The position numbers and the translations under genes were made by a program. Below, piece by piece: positions 1 to 8,800 of a DNA stretch of 23,030 bases. How positions within the stretch are numbered: the first letter of the stretch is position 1; the number at the start of each line of letters is the position of its first letter. Under the pieces are notes generated by a model that worked only from the letters and a program-made list of their open reading frames with translations, searched no databases and had not been told where the DNA came from. Source of the DNA: Entrophospora sp. SA101 (taxonomy: Eukaryota; Glomeromycota; Glomeromycetes; Entrophosporales; Entrophosporaceae); assembly GCA_958430865.1 (NCBI GenBank), contig CAUDNR010004254.1, positions 19,607 to 42,636 of the forward strand, written 5' to 3'.

Positions 1-491
1 GAAAAGGTAAAAACTACTATGTGAGTTAAGTCGCTTCTAGTAAATCTTTTTGGATATTGACGTTATCTTGATTAGATTGTAATTAACCATGCTCCTCTCT
101 TGATTTAATAACTAGTTGCAAAGTTTATTTAAAAATTATATCACGAAAAAAAATTTGTTTATTGAGAACGTGACTTTGCATATGAATTTTATTTTAAAAT
201 TATTTCGTTGCACAGTATAATTTTGAGATCGTCACAAAGTGACAAATGTGATAAAACAAAACTCCACCATCCTATAATTATTATTATGTCCTTCAAAAAT
301 GTGCGCATCTAAATTTGGATATATTGTTACACGACGAAATTTATACACTGCATGCATGTCACTTGTGCAGTAAGGAATCATTTACAGAAAGAAATAGCTT
401 GATTTTGATAAAATAATATGGTTTATTATTAAGATAAGTGTACATCTTTATGAAAATTATCATCTTTTTTTAGTGGCTATGCCACAGCTTT
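1..491. other. AT-rich intergenic sequence, no gene seen
   Basis: I find no reading frame of useful length and no recognisable RNA gene or repeat here. The sequence is AT-rich with homopolymer runs. The 3' end of the decayed minus-strand RING gene abuts it at about 492. Confidence 0.5.
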
Positions 492-1350
492 TCAAGCTAA
501 AATTTTAACAATTACATAATCTATATTATCTTGACTTAAGTTTGAAATTGTTGAGGCAGAAAACGTTTTTATACCTCTTATTTTTTCTTTACCAATACTA
601 ACGAATAGGTCATATATTTTTCCTGCTCTTTCCTTTCTTTTTTTTTAATGCATCATTGGTAATATCATCAGGGAGTTGTTTTCAAAGTTCATCATTAACA
701 AGAGCCAAACACGCATGTTTCCCATGATTCAAATTTTTGTAATAATCAAGTCATTTTTTTAAAACTGCACCAAAATTGAAGTAACATTCAATAACTTCTC
801 CATTTGCTATTTCACTTTTAGATTCGGCATGTGTAATTTTGCTATAATGGTATAAAAAATTATTGGTATTTTCACCAACTTCTATTATTTTCTCGAAATT
901 TTCAGGTGCAGTAGTTGTCAATTCTTCAATAAGCTTTTTCAATGTAGGAGATTCTTCCTTCTTACTCTGCTTCTTGGCTTTTTTACTGGTGGGCTTATCA
1001 GCAGATGTAGGATCCCCAACATGCTTGGATGGTAAGAGATTGCCAGCTATTGAGGACATTCCACTTGACTCAGAATCACACCTAGGAAATTCTATTAGGT
1101 CAAGTTTTTCATTGCAATTGGGATAAGGACATACATTCGGATAAGCAAGTAAAATCTTTTTTTTGAGACAAAGTCTATGAAATGTATGTCCACATTTCAA
1201 TGTTGTGAAATATTTGATATGAGGAGACGAAATAATTTTCTTGTCACATTCTGAACAGTTCAACTCTGATAAATCCTTACCACTGACAATGGGATCTTTG
1301 AATTCTTTCAAGATATTATATGCAAGGGCTTTAAGGTTAGCAATGACCAT
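492..1350 (-). pseudogene. RING-H2 finger protein, 3' half decayed
   Basis: The start is a genuine ATG (1350-1348), and the first 199 codons are open to a TGA at 753-751. Near residues 32-80 there is a RING-H2 pattern: CSEC, then LKCGHTFHRLC, then CPYPNC. In known families this binds two zinc ions and recruits a ubiquitin-conjugating enzyme, so an E3 ligase role is likely. A Lys/Ser-rich linker follows (KKAKKQSKKEES). Coding-like sequence continues past the stop: the same frame runs on to a second TGA at 684-682. After a run of nine A residues near 640 a shifted frame carries a charged helical tail ending at a TGA (494-492). Two stops and a frameshift in otherwise protein-like sequence suggest a pseudogene. 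A shortened protein ending at 751 is the alternative. No intron is obvious. Confidence 0.6.
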
Positions 1351-1774
1351 AATACTACGTACGGATTATATCCAATATTTATTTTGTAATAGTAAGTTAA
1401 ACCACTCATTCTAATAACACATGTTTTATAATGTAAGTAGTTTCAATGGATCAATCTTTTAAAGATGCAAAACACTACAATCAATAAATCAGTAATTTTG
1501 GGGCAATATTTGTCATGAATGGGATTAATTTATTCTCTATGGACGATCTCGGATGATTTACCCTGCAACAAGCACACATGATTTTAATTTAATTGTAATT
1601 TAGCTTTTCTGCAATTAATATACATAGATGGACCAAGAAATCCTGGTTTGAGGTGACAATTAACTTTTTGTTCCCCTACTTTAGCTTTAACTATCTTTAC
1701 TTTCATGGTAAGTTATATTATGTGATATATATATTCAACCGAAAAAATAACTAATAATTAGCCGGAGGCTGGCA
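1351..1774. other. Intergenic sequence, nothing recognised
   Basis: This is AT-rich spacer between the RING gene start and the F-box relic. I see no open frame of note, RNA gene or tandem repeat. The promoter of the minus-strand RING gene should lie at its left side, but I cannot point to an element. Confidence 0.4.
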
Positions 1775-2093
1775 AATGCTTAATTTCCCATTCTTTGCTT
1801 ATAAATGTAATTAATTATTACCTTCATTGGAGGATTCTCTCTGAGATAATTACTAATTGCAGAAATAAAATCTGTTTCATCTGATATATGACTCAAAGAG
1901 TGGTCTCTAAAGGACCTGGTTATAACTATCTCATTTCGTCCACCGGTAAAGATTGGAATATGTAGAGGTAGATCAGAATTGGATCATTCATTATCTGAAA
2001 AATCAGGATGTTCAATTTTAATTTTAGGATTAAGTTTTTTCATTACTTCTTCAGTAATCCCTTTTACATCCCTTCAAACTAAGATATTTCAAA
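1775..2093 (-). pseudogene. Relic of the 3' end of an F-box/LRR gene
   Basis: This stretch is a diverged duplicate of the 3' part of the F-box/LRR gene at 2644-3564. Plus-strand 1970-2093 aligns almost base for base with 2816-2939, covering the last leucine-rich repeat and the segment containing KIKIEHPDFSDNE. Further 3' the resemblance weakens but is still traceable (DETDFISAISNY here against DRTDFIPVFSNY there). Two lesions are visible: an extra base near 2070, and a TGA at 1986-1984 exactly where the intact paralogue has TGG (2832-2830). The 5' part of the gene, including the F-box, is missing. The homology stops at about 2094, where an unrelated plus-strand relic begins. Confidence 0.7.
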
Positions 2094-2100
2094 TTTTAAT

Positions 2101-2464
2101 AGTTCAGTGCCCTGTCCTATATGCAATAAAGACCATGAAAAAGATAATATAAGGAATAATATAAATGGACAATGCGGTAGTGGTGATTATGTCAATACAG
2201 AAACTTATCATCTCAAATGTTGGGGGGCCTGTCAGAATTCAATCCAAATAGTAACTGTGAAAGCGTAGAATGACTTGGTATGGATATGATGCAAAGCATG
2301 ATTTCTTGGTAAAAAATCAAACATTTATCCAGTATATATATGGATGAAAAACATGTGTGCATTATAATTTGCAAACAAATTCTGGGGCAAGCACCCCATC
2401 AGATGAACTTTTAAGGCAAGTTCTATCCCATCTTGAGAAGAGATTCCACTGGAACCAATACTAA
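2101..2464 (+). pseudogene. Relic with primase-type zinc motif
   Basis: The frame from 2101 to a TAG at 2266-2268 encodes CPICNKDHEKDN, a linker, then TETYHLKCWGACQNSIQIVT. The CPIC-x3-H-x4-D...(Y/F)xLKC layout matches the zinc motif in the primase-helicase gene at 5857-9786 (CPICDVKHDKDQ...FILKC). This kind of motif follows the catalytic domain in herpesvirus/NCLDV-type primases. A second coding-like piece in another frame ends at a TAA at 2462-2464 (contains STPSDELLRQVLSHLEKR). No start, catalytic domain or helicase is present, so this is a fragment of a related but distinct replication or recombination gene. The link between the two pieces is inference. The left edge coincides with the truncation point of the F-box relic. 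Confidence 0.5.
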
Positions 2465-2468
2465 TAAT

Positions 2469-2693
2469 CTAACTTCGCATTTCTGCTAACATAGAATCTA
2501 TTTCTGTGATTTGGACATCAAAAGGATTATAATTCTTAGGCTGAGATTTAGGTTCGGGTTCAGTATTAGTATCAGGATTGGTATCGGAATCAGAAGTGTC
2601 ACCCTCAGCATAATAAGTTCCAGAATCAAAACGGTCGATCTTTCTAAAGACCTTGCCACGAACAATATAATCCTTGATCAATGACCCGAGCAA
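2469..2693 (-). other. Acidic tail frame overlapping the F-box gene end
   Basis: This open frame of about 74 codons overlaps the last 50 bases of the F-box gene in another frame and ends at a TAG (2471-2469). It has no ATG at its beginning. The product is rich in Asp, Glu, Thr and Pro (DTSDSDTNPDTNTEPEP), then NPFDVQITEIDSMLAEM. That composition fits a disordered C-terminal tail better than chance. The simplest reading is that it was the C-terminus of the F-box protein before a one-base shift near 2690-2710, or that a short unrecognised intron joins the frames. A separate small gene is less likely. Confidence 0.4.
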
Positions 2694-3564
2694 GACTATT
2701 TAATATATTATCTCGTTCTAGATTAATTGAATTTGATGATGCTTCGACATAATTACTGAATACAGGAATAAAATCTGTTCTATCTAATGATGGACCTCTA
2801 AGGATTAGAATAGGTGGATCAGAATTAGACCATTCATTATCTGAAAAATCAGGATGTTCGATTTTAATTTTTGGATCGAGTTTTTTCATTACTTCTTTGC
2901 TAATCCCTTTACATCCCTTCAAACTAAGATATTTCAAATTAGTACAGTTGTGGGCTATCTCCTCGACAGCTTTATTACCAATCGAACAATCACCAAGTTC
3001 AATATGTCTAAGTTTTGGGCACGAGCGAGTAATTTCAGTGATACACCGATTAGTGAGGCATATACATGAATTAAGACTCAGATGTAATAGCTTTGGGCAA
3101 TATCTTGCAATTTCTATAATTGGTATGTTAGAGAAACCCTTACTTTTATCAAGAATAAGAAAGCGTATATTTGGGCATGAATACAAAATTGCGCTGATTA
3201 ACGCATCTGAGATTTTTAAACCTTCTAATCTGAGATATGCCATCTTTGAACAATAGAGTGGCTTTATTTTTCTACGCATAACTCTTTTAAAGTTTATCAA
3301 TCGCCAAGTAAGAACCCGGGACATGTTTAGGGCACGCCAGCTCTTCTGATAATCTTCGTTGAAAAATTCAATGCGATGCCATAGAATAGGAGCACTGCAG
3401 TGATACCAAAGATGGTTGACAAATAAAGCAGGATAAAGGGATCGATCGATTTCTAAAAAATATAAGATCTGTTCTAACAATTCTGGTAGATCAAAAATAT
3501 TTAAACCCTTTGGGTCATGATTCGAAGAACTGTCTAACGGCCTGCTCCGCAATAGTTGTGCCAT
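2644..3564 (-). CDS. F-box / leucine-rich-repeat protein
   Basis: The ATG at 3564-3562 is the preferred start; the TTG two codons upstream is not. An F-box lies at about residues 20-65 (IFDLPELLEQILYFLEIDRS...LWYHCSAPILWHRIEF), the segment that binds Skp1 in SCF ubiquitin ligases. Cysteine-type leucine-rich repeats follow from about 125 to 230, each with a CPxLxxLxLxxC pattern and ending in GCKGISKEVMKKL. These would bind the substrate. The reading frame closes at 2644. A long acidic tail is open in another frame at 2469-2693, overlapping the last 50 bases, so the annotated end may reflect a frameshift. A decayed duplicate of the 3' end lies at 1775-2093. Such genes are strongly expanded in arbuscular mycorrhizal fungi. 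The substrate is unknown. Confidence 0.8.
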   Translation of the reverse strand: MAQLLRSRPLDSSSNHDPKGLNIFDLPELLEQILYFLEIDRSLYPALFVNHLWYHCSAPILWHRIEFFNEDYQKSWRALNMSRVLTWRLINFKRVMRRKIKPLYCSKMAYLRLEGLKISDALISAILYSCPNIRFLILDKSKGFSNIPIIEIARYCPKLLHLSLNSCICLTNRCITEITRSCPKLRHIELGDCSIGNKAVEEIAHNCTNLKYLSLKGCKGISKEVMKKLDPKIKIEHPDFSDNEWSNSDPPILILRGPSLDRTDFIPVFSNYVEASSNSINLERDNILNSLARVIDQGLYCSWQGL

Positions 3565-3629
3565 TTTCAAGAATATATATTATATGTATATCTTTAATGG
3601 AAAAAACAACTAATGTTTGGATAATTAAT

Positions 3630-3965
3630 TTAGGTGCATATACTATGGATTTTCCTGATATTCTCAATTTTACTCAGTTTCTCTACTAGCTCGTCTAATG
3701 AAAGTTCCAATCCACATCTTCTGACTTCCAACTGATTGTCAGGTGTTAATTCACGTAAGAATTGATATTTCAGTTGCTCTTCTTTATATTCGAATGATTT
3801 ATTGCATTTATTTATTTTTACAAAATATTCTATCACTGAATCATCCCCTTGTTACACACATCCAAATCGAAAATTCTGAATATCTTTAGGTATAGATGTG
3901 ACCCCATTCAGGTGCTCTACTATTTCATTCAGAGGTTTCTTTACTAATCTGTTATTAATTCTCAT
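3630..3965 (-). pseudogene. Gag-like capsid-domain relic
   Basis: From an ATG at 3965-3963 the frame runs for 37 codons to a TAA (3854-3852) and then stays open to a stop at 3630. The second half contains DSVIEYFVKINKC, then QFLRELTPDNQLEVRRCGLE. This resembles the retrotransposon Gag pattern (a small helical domain with a conserved Phe and Leu-Thr-Pro segment). The first ATG overlaps the 3' end of the recombinase gene by 11 bases in another frame. With one nonsense codon and no reverse transcriptase or zinc knuckle nearby it is a relic. It may be part of the same element as the recombinase or an independent insertion. Confidence 0.45.
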
Positions 3966-5274
3966 CATAGATCCGAAATGGTCTTGCTTGTTCAGGAGGG
4001 GTATTTCTTTTTCTGTAATTTACAACAACGTAATTTTGTACAGGAGAAGTGTGGTTATCTGGGCTGTGACGTAGACATTCTCCAGCTATTGTCATAAAAT
4101 GTGCTGGATTTTTAGCATGTACTACTGCACCATAAACTGCTCCCAATTTACGTAAGTATTTAGGAATTAAACCATAGTCTTTTAAGAATCTATTGAACCA
4201 TTTAACTCCTGGCTTACCTGGATTACCCATTCGACCAGAAGATATAGCATTCTGAATCCATGTAAGCAATTCCTTAGCTCTTTCTTGATTCTTTTCCATA
4301 GATCTAAATTTTCGAGGAATATCTAGTTGTCCCCTATTCTTCGCATAGCCTATCACGCCAGCATCTGTAATACGTAAAGATGTAAGCTCAGAGGGACGAA
4401 TACAGAGCATTATTATAACATCAGCGAGAGCTTGACAATCGGGTAAAGTTTTAATATCATACTCATCTAATCTTTCCTTAACCGACTCCAATGTAAAATG
4501 ATCCGGATAGTCAATACGATTAGCTTCAGCCTTTTTCTGATTATCCCTCTGGATTTTGTTAGCATCTTCTGTAATATCTGGAAATTTCGTGGCCTCGACT
4601 ATTGCGGGTAAAGCACCAAGGTTTCTTAATTCTCTTCTGAGACAGGAAAGACGTGATGAACCAGCATTGGCATTTTTTGCTGATAGGGCTAAGGCGTAAG
4701 CTTCAGCTCTTATATCTCTAACGCTAAGTTTATCCCGTAAAATCCGTTGTGCTATATCTCCAATAGTTTCTTCCTCCATCCCTTTCAAGAGTTTGTTGGA
4801 AATCGCAATAGCGGGGCTAGTGCCAAGGCACATATTTACGTTTTTATCTGAGGTAGTTACACTGTGGCTACTTCCATTTTTCTGGATCGAGAATAAGGCA
4901 TTTACTTGATCCTCACTAAACCCATATCTATTTTGCAAGATTCGTTTTGCTATCTCTCTGATAATTTCTTCTTCCGGATTTTTTGGGGGCGATGCTATAA
5001 CTATTCTATTGCAAAGCAAAGACCCTTCAGGTCTACAATTACCTTCGATAATATTTATAGTTTTAATTTTCCCACTTCTCTGGTTGGGTATCAATATGCT
5101 CACCTGATTACTGCTAAATTTAAAGCCATCCCGAAGACGTCGTCAAGCTTGATTCCGCTTTCTATCATCGGTAAGGTTCTCAAGAAATTTTGAGGTATAT
5201 TGGCTAAGTTCAGAGTCCCTCATCTTTGGGACGAGGGTGTATTTTTCAACGATTTTAGTTACAATAGCTGACAT
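3955..5274 (-). CDS. Tyrosine recombinase / integrase-like protein, one in-frame TGA
   Basis: From an ATG at 5274-5272 the frame is open except for a TGA at 5145-5143 (codon 44), and it closes at 3955. The downstream 382 codons are uninterrupted. The C-terminal half fits a tyrosine recombinase: Arg about residue 293 (CIRPSELTSLR), a candidate Lys near 312 (YAKNRGQL), Arg about 375 (KYLRKLGA), His about 403 (ECLRHSPDN) and a candidate nucleophile Tyr about 415 (SPVQNYVV). The first His of the usual HxxR is replaced by Lys. Such enzymes cut and rejoin DNA through a phosphotyrosine bond. The N-terminal half holds two related helical segments (EEEIIREIAKRILQNRYG and EEETIGDIAQRILRDKLS). It is transcribed away from the primase-helicase gene. 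The catalytic domain is intact but the early TGA probably silences this copy. Confidence 0.65.
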
Positions 5275-5437
5275 GATCTAATGTTATAGTAGGTCAAGTA
5301 GTTTATGAACAATTTTTTAGGTTGTATACACTATAAAAAATATTTTTTCAAATCGAAATTAATTACCCGCCCCTTCATTTATAGATCTCAGGAGATATGA
5401 CTGCCTTATCCATGGATGAAAAAGTAATAAACCTAGA

Positions 5438-5722
5438 CTATAGGTCGTACCCAAAACCTGGCAAGTCCAGTATACGATTCTTAAGTACATCAATCATTGC
5501 ATGTAATTCATCCTGCTTTTTTCTGCGATAATTCTCTCTACTTTTATATTTGCCTACATGATCATCGCATGCATTATATTTAGACCTATTTCGCACACCA
5601 CAATCTCTACAAGGAGTATATACTGGAGATTTACGATGAATATAACATCTTTCTGATTTACTACCTCGACCACAGAATTCTCCAGTTTTATTAATATATG
5701 AGCAATGGTATAATATCATCAT
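5438..5722 (-). CDS. Small Cys/His-rich putative zinc-binding protein
   Basis: There is an ATG start at 5722-5720 and 94 codons without interruption. The N-terminal 60 residues contain two related Cys/His blocks: HCSYINKTGEFCGRGSKSERC followed by IHRK, then CRDCGVRNRSKYNACDDHVGKY. This looks like two small zinc-binding modules of the form C-x(n)-CG-x(n)-C-x2-H. A basic, helical C-terminus follows (YRRKKQDELHAMIDVLKNRI). I do not recognise a named family. The compact size and basic tail fit a DNA-binding accessory protein. It lies between the recombinase and the primase-helicase, is oriented like the recombinase, and is the only gene of the trio without a visible lesion. Confidence 0.55.
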   Translation of the reverse strand: MMILYHCSYINKTGEFCGRGSKSERCYIHRKSPVYTPCRDCGVRNRSKYNACDDHVGKYKSRENYRRKKQDELHAMIDVLKNRILDLPGFGYDL

Positions 5723-5856
5723 AACTATATATAATAATTAATTTTATTTTAAAGATTTATCTATCGATTAATATAGTTTCAAAATAATACTACATATACT
5801 TTTTGTCAGATCAAACAACGCGCATATACAATCAACGCATATATACAATCAATAAA
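5723..5856. promoter_or_regulatory. Divergent intergenic region of the element
   Basis: These 134 bases separate the start of the Cys/His-rich gene (-) from the ATG of the primase-helicase (+), so they should contain both promoters. The sequence is AT-rich with TATA-like stretches (for example tatatataataatta on one side). It also contains two near-repeats of catatatacaatcaa at about 5822-5852. No specific factor site can be named. An origin recognised by the origin-binding-type helicase could also lie here, but nothing shows it directly. Confidence 0.3.
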
Positions 5857-8800
5857 ATGAGTTTATCTAGTGAAGCAAAAAAACGTTTATGTGAATCATT
5901 AGAACAACAGCTCCTAAATCAAAAATTGGCCGAATACAATGAGGCAAAAATAATTTTCAAAGGTTTAACGGATCTTAATTACGAACCTGGCCATGGAGAA
6001 CATATATATTATAAATACTGGCTTGCATCCAATGGCCATACTGATAAAAATGATACAGCACTTTTAGAGGCATACCAACCCAAAGAGATTTATTCTCAAT
6101 ATATAATCCGGGTGGCAGAAAAAGGCTTTACAGCAATTGATCATCCTTCCGAAATTTATGGATTTCCTGATGCACATGAATGTATTGATGGAAATCAGCC
6201 CCTTCGTCCAATACTCGATATTGATGCAAGGCAAAAACCGGATCCCTTAAATCCTGAACTTCCTTCTTTAGATAGTGAAAAAATTACTCATGAAGATTTA
6301 ATGGCTAAAATTTTGATTGCATGTGCTGATGCACTATTTCTCATACCGGGTATTATGCCAACTTTGTATCATTTTGCTCTAGCTAGTTCGTCAAAGATTG
6401 ATAAATGTAGCTGGCATATTATTTATCTTCATGCTCGATTTATTGATTATAGAGATCTCAAAGGCTTTACGGAAAAAGTCATTGAATTGGTAGGAAAACC
6501 TTACTCGAAGTTTATAGATGTTGGCCTTCCCAAATCTCATTTTAGTCTTCGGCTTCTTGGATCGGCAAAAGAAGGCAGAGTTAAAAGACCTGCGATCTCT
6601 TCAGTTAAAAATAGATTTCACAAGTTAGAAGATTATTTGGTTCAGCCTAAAGCGAATTGTTCTGAAATCTGGCCACGAACCTTTTCTTCTGAGAAGCCAG
6701 CAGAGAAATTTCAACCTATCGAAGATGAAGGTGCCTTGAATAAAGGAGCCAATCTAGTTATTGCAAAATATGGGTGGCTCCAGATTGGAAGAATCGAGAA
6801 GGGATTCATCAACTTTCAAGCACAATCCGTATTATGTAATAATGAGCTCCGCTCTAAAGAATGTCCTATATGTGATGTTAAACATGATAAGGATCAACTC
6901 TATGGATTTATTCGAAAAAATGGTCATTTTATACTCAAGTGCTATCAACAAAAACAATATAAACTGGATCACAAGGGCCTTAGCTTCGATAAGGTATCAG
7001 ATAAAGTAGAATCGAAAGTGAAACCTAAGTGGAGATTAATTGAAAGATTACCCAAGGCTTTATCAACTCCACATCAATTTCCTGAATTACCTGGGGAAAG
7101 TATTAATGTAAAAGAAATGGAGGATGCCCTAGATGCTTTTCCAGACTTCTTAAGTGAAGAGCCTAGTACTACTCTTATTTGTTCTACTGTAGGTACTGGG
7201 AAAACTAAAACATTAAGAAAAATTTTGGCATCTTTAGCTCAAAGTGATGCTAATTTACCTTGTACTATCTGGGTTTCATATCGCAAAACCCTTAGTAATG
7301 AATCTGAAGCTAAACTTAAAGAATTGGAAAAATTCGATTTCAAAGTAGGGCAATATCAGAATATTGTGGCTGACCTAAAGACATGTGAGTGGGATCTTAT
7401 TATTGTACAAGTTGAAAGTATTCTTCGTCTTGATTTTCAAGGGGGTCGTTCCTGTATAGCAATTTTAGATGAAGCAAATGCCACTATGCATCAAATGACT
7501 AAGTGGGATTCATGCTCGAGAATCGTCAAATGCTATGCGCGATTTGTTAAAGTTAGCCACTCATGTTGTTGCTATGGACGCTTTTGCAAATGATTCGACT
7601 TTAGCTTTCTTAAAATCCTATCGAGGTGAGAATGTTCGAGTTATTGATAACAAATATCAACCACGTAAAGGGGAAATTGTTAAACTTCTGTACGATCCGG
7701 ATAAAGGTTCAGAAGGTATACGTAGAGGTCTTAGAATGCTTCAAGAAGGTAAGCATGTTGCATTTGTGATGACCTCATGTAAAAAAGCTTGAGCCTTAGC
7801 TGATCAAGCATCTAAGTTGCAAAAACCTGATGGTTCATTCATTTCATCACGAGTTTATTTTGGCCAAATGGATGGGAAGCAACGCCAAGATGATTTTGCT
7901 AATATTGATGCCACCTGGAGTGCTCTTGACTGTGTAATTTATACAAGCACTGTGGAAGCTGGCATCTCCTTTGAAATATCTGATTATTTCGATGCAGTTA
8001 TAGGAATTACTAATATTGCCACTCCAGTTCATGTTGAAGCATTTGCTCAGATGTTGTTCAGAATCCGCGACTGCCATTACGTATGGTTTCCCTTCATCAC
8101 AGCAAAAAATTTGATATTTTCAAAGAACCATGTCGGGAACTCATTCGGGCTGAACTTTCAGCCTTAAGACCTGGAGACTTACCAACAGTAATCAAAGGCC
8201 AGCGTGAATGGGATAAAATTGCTGATTGTTATGCACTTAATTTATCTCCAGCAGTGGAAACCTATATCGAAGTTGAATATCAGAGACGCTTATCGGCTAA
8301 ATACTTTCCTGAAATTCTTTGCAGTCTCATTGCTAGTACTGGAGTAACTTTTGAATTAATTTTGGCGGAAGATACTGAAAAAGTTAACAGGAATGAAATT
8401 TCTCATACTATTAAGAATATTGAGAAAAAGATTAAAAGCTCGGATGCAGAATCAATAGCTAATGCTCCAGATATCTGTCCCGATGAAGCTGAAATTCTTA
8501 AGCAAAATCCTATACGCTCTTTTACTGATAACATGACTCTGCAACGACATTATTTATGGAAAATATATGCTTCAGGTGATATTGGAGGTAAAGATGACAT
8601 TCGAAACTGGGGTATGAATAATGATGATTGGGTTAAGCTTTGTGATATAGATTTCGTGAAAAGATATAATAATCCTGAACCTTTACAACATTTTAGGAGG
8701 CTGGCATATTTTAGAAGACAAGGTTCCAATGCAACGAAAGCTATAGAAAATCTGAAAATCAAAGAAGAAATGCAATGGGAGGATTCACATGAATCTATGG

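Noticed and set aside
863..1126. Plus-strand frame opposite the RING gene
   Set aside because: It is antisense to a frame with a clear RING motif and has no recognisable features of its own.
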